Assembly (NCBI GenBank): GCA_014192065.1
Contig: BJHH01000002.1
Coordinates: 248,001 to 312,000, forward strand
Origin: Gemmatimonadota bacterium
Lineage (GTDB): Bacteria; Gemmatimonadota; Gemmatimonadetes; Gemmatimonadales; Gemmatimonadaceae
DNA length: 64,000 nt
Reading direction: 5' to 3'
In this document: positions 34,288 to 43,689 of the stretch, piece by piece
Layout of the letters: each line of letters opens with the position of its first letter
How positions within the stretch are numbered: the first letter of the stretch is position 1
Made by a program: the position numbers and the translations under genes
The notes under the pieces: generated by a model
Told to the model about the DNA's origin: nothing
Databases searched by the model: none
What the model saw: the letters and a program-made list of their open reading frames with translations, nothing else

Positions 34288-34588
34288 TTGCGCGGCGGGC
34301 GCGGCCAACCCATACTCTATGGAGCATCAAGCAAGACCTCGCCCCGTGAGCAATGCGGGGCGCCGGGCAGGGATACTCGGACCGCGTGCAATACACCGCG
34401 CTCCATGAAGCCCGGGATGATCGAGCGACAATCACACGCTGTCCCGCGGTCGATCCCACGTTCCATTTGCTGGCAGTCGCATAGCCGTCCTGAACAGAGT
34501 TGTACCGCGCCCCGGACTGACAGCGCTTAGAGCACCAACCGCTGCGCCGATTGCGCACCGCTCCATCATTTTTTCTCAAGCCACACAC
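34288..34588 (+). promoter_or_regulatory. rho promoter candidate and long structured leader
   Basis: The 385 bp between the TPR-like gene and rho hold no convincing reading frame. A weak promoter fits at TTGCGC (34288-34293), 17-nt spacer, CATACT (34311-34316). The transcript would begin near 34322 and leave a leader of about 265 nt. It can fold: GGAGC (34321-34325) with GCTCC (34400-34404) encloses GCCCCG/CGGGGC (34341-34346 with 34356-34361) and other GC-rich arms. A T-run stands just before the rho start. This is compatible with autoregulated attenuation. I match it to no known riboswitch class. Confidence 0.4.
34530..34574 (+). terminator. Attenuator-like hairpin with T6 just before rho
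   Basis: TGCGC (34543-34547) pairs with GCGCA (34553-34557), and the outer GAGC (34530-34533) with GCTC (34560-34563), interrupted by internal loops. CATCA and then six T residues (34569-34574) follow, 14 nt before the rho ATG. The stem is imperfect, so it could be a regulated rather than a constitutive stop. Confidence 0.4.
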
Positions 34589-36256
34589 ATGAACGAACGT
34601 CGCCGTCCGGCCCGCCGCGGCCGTGGTCCGCGCCCCACATCCGATTCACCAGATGCTGCCGAGGCTCCCCAGGGCGCCGAAGCGGATCCGTACCGCGAAT
34701 CTGGCGGTGCCGAGGAGAAGGCTCCCGCCCCGGCCGAGCGCGTGCGCCGCGGACGCGGCACGAAAAAGCAGCAGCCGGTCGCCGACGCGGCACCAGAGTT
34801 AGCCAACGGTGGGAGCGGCTCTGCCGCGGCGGAGACTCCTGCCGATCGGCGAGACGACGCACCACCGCGGCCACCGCGGCCATCGCAGCCAGATTCAGAG
34901 CAGCAGTCGCAGGGCGGCGGCACCAACGAACGCCGGCAGCCGCAGAACGGCCCAGGCGGCCAAGGCGGCCGAGGTGGACAGGGGGATCAGGGTGCAGGCC
35001 AAGGTGGCCAGCGCGGCGGACGCCGCGGGCGACGGAATCGCAGGGGCCGGCACCGCAACGATGGCCAGCCGCAGCAGCAGGGAGGCGGGGGGGGTGACCG
35101 TCAGGCAACCCAGGCTGGGCCGCCACCGGTCATCGTACCGGATAGCACCACCGAGGGATGGTTTGACGCGTCGCGCGATGGCGGTTTCGTCCGCCGTGCG
35201 ATCAACAGCTACCTCGCGGATCCCGCGGACGCATACGTCGGCCCGCAGGTCGTCAAACAGTACAGCCTCCGTCGTAGCGACAAGATCGTTGCCGCCACGG
35301 GTCACGATCACCGCGGCCGTTCGACCGTCGTGGAGATCACCATGCTCAATGACGCCGAACCGATGGCCGGCGCCCGGCGTACCGAGTTTCAGGCGCTCAC
35401 CGCGAGCTATCCAGAACGCCACCTTCGGCTCGAGACGGGACGTGTCGCGAAGAGCGGCCCAGAACTCACGCGCCGCTGCATCGACCTCATCGCCCCGATC
35501 GGCTACGGCCAGCGGGCGCTGATCGTCGCGCCGGCCCGCGCCGGCAAGACGATGCTGCTCCACGCGATCACCGAAGGCATCGCCCTCAACCACCCCGAGG
35601 CGGCGCTGTTGATCCTGCTTGTGGACGAGCGGCCAGAAGAAGTGAGCGAGGCGATCTCGTGGGAGGTTGGTGAAGTCGTCGCATCGAGCTTCGACCAGCC
35701 GGCCAAGCGGCACGTCGATGTAGTCGAGATGGTGCTCGAGCGGGCCCGCCGGCTCGTCGAGCTGGGCAAGGACGTAGTGATCGTGCTCGACTCACTGACC
35801 CGCATGGCGCGCGCATTCAACACCGCGGAACGCGGCACGGGGCGTACGCTCTCGGGCGGCCTCGATTCTTCGGCGATGGCGCGCCCAAAGGCATTTTTCG
35901 GATCGGCGCGGTCGATCCTGCCGGAGAACGGCGGCGGGTCCATTACGATCATCGCCACAGCGCTGGTGGAGACGGGCTCGCGCATGGACGACGTGATCTT
36001 CGAGGAGTTCAAGGGAACGGGCAACTGCGAGATCAAGCTCGACCGCTCGCTGTCGGAGAAACGCATCTTCCCCGCCTTCGACATTGCCACGAGCGGTACA
36101 CGTCGCGAAGAGAAGCTCTACCGCGAGGACCAACTGCAGGCGATCTACATGCTGCGACGCGGGCTGCAGCAGATGCCCGCCTCGACAGGAATGGAGTGGC
36201 TCATCAAGCGGATCGCCGGCACCCCGAACAACGACGCGCTGCTGACCGGCTTGTAG
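34589..36256 (+). CDS. rho: Transcription termination factor Rho with long RG/Q-rich N-terminus
   Basis: 555-residue hexameric RNA helicase that ends transcription. Residues about 1-185 are a low-complexity, disordered-looking extension rich in Arg, Gly, Gln and Pro (clusters such as RRGRRNRRGRHRN). The usual N-terminal helical Rho_N domain is not evident. The RNA-binding OB fold starts near 188 (TEGWFDASRDGGFVRR). The ATPase domain has Walker A APARAGKTML (near 313), Walker B VVIVLDSLTRMARAFN and the R-loop/SGGLDSSAMARPK segment. The stop codon is only 3 bp from the stop of the convergent dipeptidase gene, leaving no room for a terminator. Confidence 0.96.
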   Translation: MNERRRPARRGRGPRPTSDSPDAAEAPQGAEADPYRESGGAEEKAPAPAERVRRGRGTKKQQPVADAAPELANGGSGSAAAETPADRRDDAPPRPPRPSQPDSEQQSQGGGTNERRQPQNGPGGQGGRGGQGDQGAGQGGQRGGRRGRRNRRGRHRNDGQPQQQGGGGGDRQATQAGPPPVIVPDSTTEGWFDASRDGGFVRRAINSYLADPADAYVGPQVVKQYSLRRSDKIVAATGHDHRGRSTVVEITMLNDAEPMAGARRTEFQALTASYPERHLRLETGRVAKSGPELTRRCIDLIAPIGYGQRALIVAPARAGKTMLLHAITEGIALNHPEAALLILLVDERPEEVSEAISWEVGEVVASSFDQPAKRHVDVVEMVLERARRLVELGKDVVIVLDSLTRMARAFNTAERGTGRTLSGGLDSSAMARPKAFFGSARSILPENGGGSITIIATALVETGSRMDDVIFEEFKGTGNCEIKLDRSLSEKRIFPAFDIATSGTRREEKLYREDQLQAIYMLRRGLQQMPASTGMEWLIKRIAGTPNNDALLTGL

Positions 36257-36259
36257 GCC

Positions 36260-37648
36260 CTAGCCCAGCGCGTCGTACAGGACGGCCATCGCGCGCATAC
36301 CGCGGCGAAGGTTGTCGACGCTGATCCATTCGTCGGGTGCGTGCGCATTTTCGCCGGGCAATCCAAAGCCGACGAGCAAAACAGGAGCGCCCAGGATGCG
36401 CTCGAAGTCTCCAACGACGGGGATCGAGCCACCTTCTCCAACGATCACCGGGTCGCGCCCGAACGCCGCGGCGAGTGCGACACGAGCCGCATCGAACAGC
36501 GGGCCATCGAGGTCCGCACGCCAAGGCCGGCCACCATGCATCGCCGTGATGGTGACGGTGACGCCCGGCGGCGCGACACGCTTGATGTGCGCCCGCAGAA
36601 GCTTTTCGACGAGGTCAGGATCCTGGTCTGGCACGAGGCGGAAGCTGACCTTGGCCATCGCCTTGGCCGGGAGCACCGTCTTGGCACCTTCGCCAGTGTA
36701 GCCAGAGAGCATCCCGTTCACTTCGCAGGTCGGGCGGGTCCAGAGTTTTTCGAGCGTGGTCTTCCCCGCCTCACCGCCGAGCGCTTTGACACCGACGTCC
36801 TTCCGGAAGCGCGCGTCGCTGTGCGGCAACTTCTTCATTCCCATGAGGACAGCCGCCGGGAACGCCCGCACGCGATCGTAGAAACCCTTGATCGCCACGC
36901 GACCGCGTGCGTCGTGCATGGTGGCGAGGAGGCGCGCGAGTGCCATCGCCGGATTTACCACGGCACCGCCGTACATCCCGGAATGCAGGTCGCCTGACGG
37001 CCCCTGCACTTCGATCTGGAAGTACGCGAGCCCACGCAACGAGCTGAGGATACTGGGAATCCCGGGCGCGAACATCGCCGAGTCGCTGATCACCACATAG
37101 TCACACGCGAGCCGCGCCCGATTCCGCTCGATGAAGTGAGCGAGGTTGACGCTGCCGACCTCTTCCTCCCCCTCGGCAAGCACCATCACGTTCACCGGCA
37201 GCGTGCCGCGCGCGCCAAGATGCGCGGCCAGGGCCATGGCATGCACCCAGAGCTGGCCTTTGTCGTCCACCGCGCCGCGCGCGAAGAGCTTGCCGTCGCG
37301 CACCGTGGGCTCGAAGGCCGGCGAGGTCCAGAGCTCGTTCGGCTCAGACGGCTGCACGTCGTAGTGGCCGTAGATGAGCACAGTCGGCGCACCCGCCGGC
37401 GCCTTGCGCCATTCGGCAAGCACGATGGGGTGGCCCGGTGTCGGCAGGATCTCCGACGCGAATCCGAAGCGGGTTAGCGACGCGTTGAGCCACTCGGCTG
37501 CACGGGCAGTATCGGCGTTGTGGTCAGACTTGGCGCTGACACTTGGAATGCGGAGAAAGGCGAAGAGGTCGTCCATGCCACGCTGGTCATTGGCATGAAG
37601 CCAACGATCGAGGTCGGCAGGAATGGAGCCTGAGGTGTTCGGTATCAT
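36260..37648 (-). CDS. M20-family dipeptidase
   Basis: 462-residue zinc metallopeptidase of the M20 family (carnosinase/CNDP-like dipeptidases). Metal and catalytic residues are seen in LIYGHYDVQP (near 93-102), GAVDDKGQ (near 125), EGEEEVGS (near 160) and the final His in GENAHAPDEW (near 434). The lid/dimerisation domain lies between. The start at 37648 is firm: its ATG overlaps the TGA of the upstream glycosyltransferase gene (ATGA). The longer frame upstream is therefore rejected. No functional link between the two coupled genes is obvious. Confidence 0.9.
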   Translation of the reverse strand: MIPNTSGSIPADLDRWLHANDQRGMDDLFAFLRIPSVSAKSDHNADTARAAEWLNASLTRFGFASEILPTPGHPIVLAEWRKAPAGAPTVLIYGHYDVQPSEPNELWTSPAFEPTVRDGKLFARGAVDDKGQLWVHAMALAAHLGARGTLPVNVMVLAEGEEEVGSVNLAHFIERNRARLACDYVVISDSAMFAPGIPSILSSLRGLAYFQIEVQGPSGDLHSGMYGGAVVNPAMALARLLATMHDARGRVAIKGFYDRVRAFPAAVLMGMKKLPHSDARFRKDVGVKALGGEAGKTTLEKLWTRPTCEVNGMLSGYTGEGAKTVLPAKAMAKVSFRLVPDQDPDLVEKLLRAHIKRVAPPGVTVTITAMHGGRPWRADLDGPLFDAARVALAAAFGRDPVIVGEGGSIPVVGDFERILGAPVLLVGFGLPGENAHAPDEWISVDNLRRGMRAMAVLYDALG

Positions 37649-39321
37649 GGGGTGGTCGGTAGGAATGGCTGGTCGCGGCTTGGCCAGCCGTCGGTCTTGC
37701 CGGAGAGTATCCACACGCGCTTGCGTTCGATCAGCTGGCCCGCGCGCATAAGCGAAATGCCTTCGCTCTCATCGATGCGACTGAAGCAACAGGCGAGCTT
37801 CCGGATCACACGCGGTTCATCACGCTGATCGTCGAGTACGAGCACGATCGTCGCACCGAGGGGCGCGTCGTACCGGAACTGCGACCAGAGGTCGTATTGA
37901 TTGGCGCGCCCCGTGAGGTTGAGCGAATAGACCTTCGGGTGACCGGTGACGTGAAACGCCAGTTCTGCCGCGTCCTGATACCGCTCGGCCGCGACGTAGA
38001 CGATTTCACTCCCCGGCACGCTGCGGCCCCGGCCGATGCCCTGACGAATCGCGCTGAGCTTTCGGTCGACGACCTCACCGACGAGGTCCCAACCAAAGGC
38101 CTTGGCCACCTGGTCGCGTCCAGGCGGGATCGGCACGATCGGCATGACGACGTGCACGTAGACGATCGCAGAGAGTACCGCGGCCAGCACAATGCCGCGG
38201 GCGAACCAGGCGCGGGCGCGGGCCGAGTGCGGCGGATCGCTGGCCAGCAGCGCGACGGCAGCGACCCACGCCATCGCCGGCCAGTTGGCCTCGACCGACC
38301 GGCGACTGGCGCTCAACACAAAGAAGGCGAGCGGCACAATGCAGACCAGTCCGACGACAAGGCGAAAGCCCTCTTCGGAAAAACGGACCGCGTCGCGCAG
38401 CGCTCGAGCGAGAAACCAGAATAGAATCGGCGAGACCAAGCCAACCTGCCCGCCAAACAGCTCGATTTCACGATTCAGCGCGCCTAGCGCGCCGCCCTTC
38501 GGCGCGCCGAGGCCGTGCGAGAGTTGGAACTGGAATGACACCCAGTCGTGCGTTGCATTCCACCAGAGCACCGGCACCATCAGGAGTGAGGCAACAGCGA
38601 CGGCGATGTACGGGCCCGCTTGGCCGAACCGGTTCTGCAACTTGCCGTGGAAGACGAACGCGAGGGCGATGCTCGCGGGAATGAGGACGCTGGTGTACTT
38701 GGACGACATCGCGATACCGATCGCTATGCCGGCGATAATCCACCACCGCAGCGCGGCGCGGCCGTCTGCGGGTCCGTCTTCGCCGGCGGCGTGCTCGGGC
38801 AGACCGAGCGCGCGGAGCACCGCGTAGAGAGCCCACGCTGCGGCGCAGAGCATCGGGGCGTCTGGCGTGGCAAGCACCGCGCCGGCGGCGACGATCGGCA
38901 TGACGGTGATCAAGATCGCGGCCAGCCGCGCGGCTCCATCACCGCCGAGCGCGCGCGCGATCCGGACAACGGCCAGCGCACAGCCCGTACCGGCGAGTAT
39001 GGGAACGACACGGACACCGAACGGGGTGTCGCCAAATAGGGTGGTGCCCATCCGAACCAGCAGCGCAATGACCGGCGGATGGTCGAAGTACCCCGCTGCG
39101 AGATTGCGCGACCATTCCCAGTAGTAGGCCTCGTCCGGGAAGAGCGGCACAACGGCGCCGAGGATAAGACGCACGATCGTGGCGCCCGTGAGGACGCGCA
39201 TCGCCTGCTGCCACGCGGCCGGGTTGTGGCCAGTGTGGAACTCAGCGGGATCGAGAATCTGCGAGAGGTATCGGAGCACGGAGTGAGTCGCCGCCGCATT
39301 GGCGTGGAACGGATCTGTCAT
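37645..39321 (-). CDS. ArnT-like glycosyltransferase (GT39/PMT family)
   Basis: 558-residue polytopic inner-membrane glycosyltransferase of the dolichyl-phosphate-mannose/ArnT superfamily. The first periplasmic loop has FPDEAYYWEWSRNLA and YFDHPP, the acidic and DHPP motifs typical of polyprenyl-phosphate-sugar-dependent enzymes. About eleven hydrophobic helices follow, then a periplasmic C-terminal domain of about 150 residues. It likely adds a sugar to lipid A, a glycan or a protein; acceptor unknown. The ATG at 39321 has AGG 5 nt upstream; codons further upstream are not convincing. It is coupled to the dipeptidase downstream. Confidence 0.85.
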   Translation of the reverse strand: MTDPFHANAAATHSVLRYLSQILDPAEFHTGHNPAAWQQAMRVLTGATIVRLILGAVVPLFPDEAYYWEWSRNLAAGYFDHPPVIALLVRMGTTLFGDTPFGVRVVPILAGTGCALAVVRIARALGGDGAARLAAILITVMPIVAAGAVLATPDAPMLCAAAWALYAVLRALGLPEHAAGEDGPADGRAALRWWIIAGIAIGIAMSSKYTSVLIPASIALAFVFHGKLQNRFGQAGPYIAVAVASLLMVPVLWWNATHDWVSFQFQLSHGLGAPKGGALGALNREIELFGGQVGLVSPILFWFLARALRDAVRFSEEGFRLVVGLVCIVPLAFFVLSASRRSVEANWPAMAWVAAVALLASDPPHSARARAWFARGIVLAAVLSAIVYVHVVMPIVPIPPGRDQVAKAFGWDLVGEVVDRKLSAIRQGIGRGRSVPGSEIVYVAAERYQDAAELAFHVTGHPKVYSLNLTGRANQYDLWSQFRYDAPLGATIVLVLDDQRDEPRVIRKLACCFSRIDESEGISLMRAGQLIERKRVWILSGKTDGWPSRDQPFLPTTP

Positions 39322-39424
39322 GCGGCCTGCTGCGCCGGTGAGGTAAACTGACAGGATCGCGCACGATGTCGCCACTGGAACGACGCACACCGAGCAGCAC
39401 CTCGCTCCACCCTTCGCATTGCTC

Positions 39425-41443
39425 ATGAGCAACCGTCTCGCCACCGAATCGAGCCCGTACCTCAGGCAGCACGCCGGGAATCCGGTGGATTGGCATCCGT
39501 GGGGTCCGGAAGCCCTGGCACTCGCCCGCTCGACGGACCGGCCGATTCTGCTTTCGATCGGCTACGCGGCGTGCCATTGGTGCCACGTAATGGCCCACGA
39601 GTCGTTCGAGGACCCGGTGACCGCGGCGGAGATGAACGCGGCGTTTGTGAACGTCAAGGTGGACCGCGAGGAGCGGCCCGATCTCGATGGCATCTACATG
39701 CAGGCCGTACAGGCGATGTCGGGGCATGGCGGCTGGCCGATGACGATGTTTCTGACGCCCGAGGGCGTACCGTTCTTCGGCGGCACCTATTTCCCGCCGA
39801 CAGACCGCCACGGGATGCCGAGTTTTCGGCGTGTGATCGCGTCGATGGCGGAAGCCTGGCGGTCGGGCCGTGAGGAGATCGGCCGGACGGCGGAGTCGGT
39901 GCGCGCGATGTACATGGCGGAGGCGGCGCGTCGACCAACGGGGAATGAACCGACAGCCGAGACGCTTCGTGCGGCATATCGGGGAATCGCACGGGCCCGA
40001 GAGCCGCAGTTCGAGGGACTTGGAACCGCACCGAAGTTTCCGCAGGCGATGGCGCTCGATTTTTGCCTCCGCCACTGGGCCCGGTCAGGTGAACCCGGCG
40101 CGCTCGATCTCGTCCACAAGACCTTTCTGGCGATGGCACGTGGTGGCATCTACGACCAGGTGGGCGGCGGATTCGCACGGTACAGCACCGACATGCGGTG
40201 GCTCGTGCCCCATTTCGAGAAGATGCTGTACGACAATGCGCTGCTCACCCGACTCGGTGCGCACCTGTGGCAGGCGACGGGCGACGCCGAAGTGCGGCGC
40301 GTGACTGAAGAGACCTTACGCTGGGTGGATCGCGAGATGACCGCCCCCGGCGGCGGGTGGTATTCCTCGCTCGACGCCGACAGCGAAGGCGAGGAGGGCA
40401 AGTTCTACGTCTGGAGTTCGCACGAGTTGCGCGGGCTGCTCGGCGCCGATTTTGAGACCTGCGCACAGATCTGGGGCGTCACGGACGGCGGCAACTTCGA
40501 GGGGCAGTCGATCCTGCACGTCGCCGATCCGGTCGTGGCGGCCGCGCAGGCGCCGGTGATCGAGCGAGCGACGCGTCTGCTGTACGAAGTCCGGGCGAAG
40601 CGGGTGTGGCCCGGTCTCGACGACAAAGTGCTCGCCGGCTGGAACGGACTGATGCTGCGCGCCATGGCCGACGCAGGCCGGGCATTTGGCGATGAGGCGC
40701 GGGTGGCAGCGGCGGTGCGCGGCGCGGAGTTTCTCGCACACGAGTTGATCCGCGATGGTCGCGTCATGCGGTCGTGGATGGACGGCAGATCGCGGATTCC
40801 GGGATTTCTCGAGGACTACGCGTCGCTCGGGCTCGGCTTCATCGCCGTCTATCAGGCCACGTTCGACCGCCGGTGGCTGGATCATGCGCAGGCACTCTCC
40901 ACGGCCTGCGTCCAATGGTTCTGGAGCGAATCCGACGGCTGCTTCTACGACACCGCGCATGACCACGAGTCACTGGTCACGCGCCCCCGCGACATGGCCG
41001 ACAACGCCACGCCGGCAGGTTCGTCGCTCGCGGCCGAACTGTTGCTCATGATGTCGGAGTACTTCGGTGACGGCGAGGCGAGGCGGTGCGCGGACCAGAC
41101 GCTGGCGCAGGCCGCTGAGCTGATTCCGCGCATGCCGGTGATGCTGGGACACCTACTCGGGGCGTGCGACTTGGCCGTGCATGGCGCGGTCGAAGTGGCG
41201 ATCGCTGGAGATCCGGATTCGGCAGCGGTCCGGTCACTCCGGACTGCGGTCGCCGCGCAGTACCTGCCCTCGCTGGTGATTGCCGGGGGGACGGGCGATG
41301 CAGTGCATGCCATGCCGCTGTTTGAAGGGCGCGGCCTCCGTGCCGCGACCGCGTACGTCTGCCGTGGCTACCGCTGCGATCTCCCAACGACTGAGCCGTC
41401 GGTGCTAGCCGATCAGCTCGCGCGCGCGGCACGGGTTGGCTGA
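39425..41443 (+). CDS. yyaL: YyaL/DUF255 thioredoxin-domain protein
   Basis: 672-residue member of the YyaL/SSP411 family. The N-terminus [18 protein letters not shown] is diagnostic. A thioredoxin-like domain (about 25-165) has the CHWC motif at Cys50-Cys53. It is followed by an (alpha/alpha)6-barrel region resembling glycan epimerases/glucanases, with NPxx-like repeats such as [20 protein letters not shown]. Biochemical role is unknown. The ATG at 39425 is preferred over a TTG two codons upstream. It diverges from the glycosyltransferase gene; a TAAACT box at 39344-39349 may be its -10. Confidence 0.9.
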   Translation: MSNRLATESSPYLRQHAGNPVDWHPWGPEALALARSTDRPILLSIGYAACHWCHVMAHESFEDPVTAAEMNAAFVNVKVDREERPDLDGIYMQAVQAMSGHGGWPMTMFLTPEGVPFFGGTYFPPTDRHGMPSFRRVIASMAEAWRSGREEIGRTAESVRAMYMAEAARRPTGNEPTAETLRAAYRGIARAREPQFEGLGTAPKFPQAMALDFCLRHWARSGEPGALDLVHKTFLAMARGGIYDQVGGGFARYSTDMRWLVPHFEKMLYDNALLTRLGAHLWQATGDAEVRRVTEETLRWVDREMTAPGGGWYSSLDADSEGEEGKFYVWSSHELRGLLGADFETCAQIWGVTDGGNFEGQSILHVADPVVAAAQAPVIERATRLLYEVRAKRVWPGLDDKVLAGWNGLMLRAMADAGRAFGDEARVAAAVRGAEFLAHELIRDGRVMRSWMDGRSRIPGFLEDYASLGLGFIAVYQATFDRRWLDHAQALSTACVQWFWSESDGCFYDTAHDHESLVTRPRDMADNATPAGSSLAAELLLMMSEYFGDGEARRCADQTLAQAAELIPRMPVMLGHLLGACDLAVHGAVEVAIAGDPDSAAVRSLRTAVAAQYLPSLVIAGGTGDAVHAMPLFEGRGLRAATAYVCRGYRCDLPTTEPSVLADQLARAARVG

Positions 41444-41458
41444 ACGGAACAGCCTCGG

Positions 41459-41620
41459 CTAGAGATCCGCGCAAGACTTGTTGATGTTGGCGCACGCTTC
41501 GCAAATCAGTTTGCATTTGCGCCAGACGAGCTTGGGCATGCCGCAAAAGTCGCAGGGGGCCGTCTCGCGTTTGCCATCGCCGGGCTGAGCGGAGCCCGAC
41601 GGCGAACCGCCGCTACTCAA
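41459..41620 (-). CDS. Small zinc-ribbon protein (53 residues) starting in a tandem repeat
   Basis: A 53-residue frame on the minus strand between nadC and yyaL. A short Gly/Ser/Pro-rich start (residues 2-16) is followed by CDFCG (23-27), LVWRKCKLICEACANINKSC (31-50) and the end ADL. Six Cys in a CxxC...C...CxxC pattern suggest a zinc ribbon. No ATG is available: the start would be the TTG at 41620, which lies in the first + strand copy of the 11-bp repeat array. An in-frame stop lies just upstream, so the N-terminus is well bounded. The stop is 15 bp from the convergent yyaL stop. It may be transcribed with nadA-nadC. Confidence 0.65.
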   Translation of the reverse strand: MSSGGSPSGSAQPGDGKRETAPCDFCGMPKLVWRKCKLICEACANINKSCADL

Positions 41621-41675
41621 CGGCTACTCAACGGCTACTCAACGGCTACTCAACGGCTACTCAACGGCTACTCAA
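41613..41675. repeat. 11-bp tandem repeat array (5.7 copies) between nadC and the Zn-ribbon gene
   Basis: CTACTCAACGG is repeated five times exactly (41613-41667), followed by CTACTCAA (41668-41675). On the minus strand each unit reads TTGAGTAG plus three bases. The last nadC codons (GAG TAG) are part of the array, and its other end supplies the TTG start of the small downstream gene. The 11-bp period is not a multiple of three, and the array closes all minus-strand frames. Confidence 0.97.
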
Positions 41676-42585
41676 AGTCGAGCGCGAGGTCGAGCGCAGG
41701 CGCAGAGTGCGTTAACGCGCCGACGGAAATACGGTCCACGCCCGTCGCGGCGATCGCCGCGACGCTGTCGAGTGTCACGCCGCCGCTCGCTTCGGTGACG
41801 CACCTGCCACGCGCGAGCGCGACCGATTCGCGCAGCTCTGCGAGTGTCATGTTGTCGAGCAGTATGCTGTTGGCACCCGCGGCAATGGCGGCGACTACCT
41901 GCACGATGGCATCGCACTCCACCTGCACTGGCGAGTCCGCTGGCGCGTACGCGCGCACTCGCCGGACGGCTTCGCCGACATCTCCGCCGGCGGCGGCGAG
42001 GTGATTGTCCTTGATGAGGACCGCATCGGCCAGGCTGAACCGATGGTTCGTACCGCCACCGCACCGGACCGCGTACTTCTCGAGGGCCCTCCAGAGCGGG
42101 GTTGTCTTGCGGGTGTCCACGATCTGCGCGGATGTGCCCGCGACCGCCTGCACGTAGCGGTTCGTCAGCGTGGCCACCCCCGACAGGCGCTGAATGAAGT
42201 TGAGGGCGGTGCGCTCGGCGGTGAGCAGTCCGCGCGCCTGACCTGACAGAAACAAGACCTCGTCGCCGGCGTGAACGCTCGTGCCGTCCTCCACGTCCAC
42301 GCGAATCGTGACTTCGGGGTCGAGCAACCGGAACGCGGCCAGCGCGAGTGGCACTCCGCATACCACACCATTCGCACGGACCACCAAGCGGGCACGGGCG
42401 CGGTCCCCGGCAAGCACCGTCGCGATGGTGGTGGTGTCGCGATCGGCACCGTCTTCATCGAGCGCCTGTTGGACCAGAGCGACGATGCCCACTTCCGTGA
42501 GCGGGAATCCCAGCTTGGGCGCAGCAAGCCGCTCGGGCTGCAGTGACGTGATCCGGCGCGGCGACTGCGAGTCCGGATCCTTCAT
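41668..42585 (-). CDS. nadC: Nicotinate-nucleotide pyrophosphorylase (carboxylating)
   Basis: 305-residue quinolinate phosphoribosyltransferase, the third step of de novo NAD synthesis: quinolinate plus PRPP to nicotinate mononucleotide. Signature residues are in DTRKTTPLWRALEKYAVRCG (about 155-174) and LIKDNH (near 190), with NSILLDNMT (near 238) and SGGV near 265 for phosphate binding. The start overlaps the nadA stop (ATGA). The stop codon lies in a tandem-repeat array. Confidence 0.95.
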   Translation of the reverse strand: MKDPDSQSPRRITSLQPERLAAPKLGFPLTEVGIVALVQQALDEDGADRDTTTIATVLAGDRARARLVVRANGVVCGVPLALAAFRLLDPEVTIRVDVEDGTSVHAGDEVLFLSGQARGLLTAERTALNFIQRLSGVATLTNRYVQAVAGTSAQIVDTRKTTPLWRALEKYAVRCGGGTNHRFSLADAVLIKDNHLAAAGGDVGEAVRRVRAYAPADSPVQVECDAIVQVVAAIAAGANSILLDNMTLAELRESVALARGRCVTEASGGVTLDSVAAIAATGVDRISVGALTHSAPALDLALDFE

Positions 42586-43595
42586 TCGCCAGGATCCACA
42601 CCCGGTGCCGGCGGGGTCGATGGCCTACTCCCGCCAATGGACACCATGCGGTCAATGGCGAGCTTCGCACGCGACGCGATTTCGTCTGGCACCGTGATCC
42701 GATGGCGCAGATGTTCGAGCGACTCGGCCACCTTTGCCAGCGTTGTGACCTTCATGTAGGCGCACGAGGCGCGCTCATTCGCCGCAAAAAAGGTCTTGTT
42801 GGGGTAACTGCGGCGCAGCCGATGGAGGATCCCCACCTCGGTCGCGATGATGAACTCGTCTGCGCTCGACTGGCCAGGGCGCTGCATCATCCCCTCGGTG
42901 GAGAGGATATGCACGCCGCTCGGATCAACGTCACCGGCGGAGACGGCCTCAACGACGCTCGTTGCGCAGCCGCACTCGGGATGGATCAGGAACTCGGCAC
43001 CGGGATGCAGCGAACGCTGCAGCCGGATGTTTTCCGGATCGATTCCGGCATGCACGTGACACTCGCCCATCCAGACGCGCATGTTCGCGCGGCCGGTGAT
43101 GCGGCGTACGTGGGCGCCGAGGAACATGTCCGGAAGAAAGAGGATTTCCTTGTCGGCCGGGACGGCGTTGACGACATCGACAGCGTTGCTCGAAGTGCAG
43201 CAGTAATCACTTTCGGCCTTCACCTCGGCAGAGGTGTTCACATACGACACCACCACGGCGCCTGGAAACTCGGACTTCCACTGCCGGAGTTGGGCGGCGT
43301 CGATCGTGGACGCGAGCGAGCAGCCCGCGGCGAGATCGGGCAGCAGGACCGTCTTGGTGGGCGAGAGAATCGCGGCCGTTTCAGCCATGAAGTGCACGCC
43401 ACAGAAGACGATCACATCGGCGCCCGTGCGCGCCGCTTCACGCGAGAGGCCGAGCGAATCGCCGACATAATCGGCAACATCCTGGACTTCGGGACGCTGG
43501 TAGTTGTGGGCGAGGATCACCGCGTTGCGCTTTCGCGCGAGCGCACGAATCTCTTCCTGCAGGGCGGTATCGCCCGAGACGAACGGTGCAGCCAT
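42582..43595 (-). CDS. nadA: Quinolinate synthase A
   Basis: 337-residue [4Fe-4S] enzyme that condenses iminoaspartate with dihydroxyacetone phosphate to quinolinate. The three cluster cysteines are in VIFCGVHFMAE (near 64), IHPECGC (near 204) and RASCAYMKV (near 276). The early AHNYQ motif and SLGLS are typical. The C-terminal 15 residues form a Pro-rich tail. It is first in a nadA-nadC operon with an ATGA overlap. Confidence 0.96.
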   Translation of the reverse strand: MAAPFVSGDTALQEEIRALARKRNAVILAHNYQRPEVQDVADYVGDSLGLSREAARTGADVIVFCGVHFMAETAAILSPTKTVLLPDLAAGCSLASTIDAAQLRQWKSEFPGAVVVSYVNTSAEVKAESDYCCTSSNAVDVVNAVPADKEILFLPDMFLGAHVRRITGRANMRVWMGECHVHAGIDPENIRLQRSLHPGAEFLIHPECGCATSVVEAVSAGDVDPSGVHILSTEGMMQRPGQSSADEFIIATEVGILHRLRRSYPNKTFFAANERASCAYMKVTTLAKVAESLEHLRHRITVPDEIASRAKLAIDRMVSIGGSRPSTPPAPGVDPGE

Positions 43596-43689
43596 ACCTG
43601 AATTCTAGCCGTCTGCCACCCCGACCGCACAGCAGCGAACGCAGGCAGGGGGATGGCAACGGTGGTGCGGGTTACGGATACTTCTCCCC

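Noticed and set aside
41613-41675. CRISPR-like array
   Set aside because: The 11-bp units are directly abutting with no spacers and there are no cas genes; it is a simple tandem repeat.
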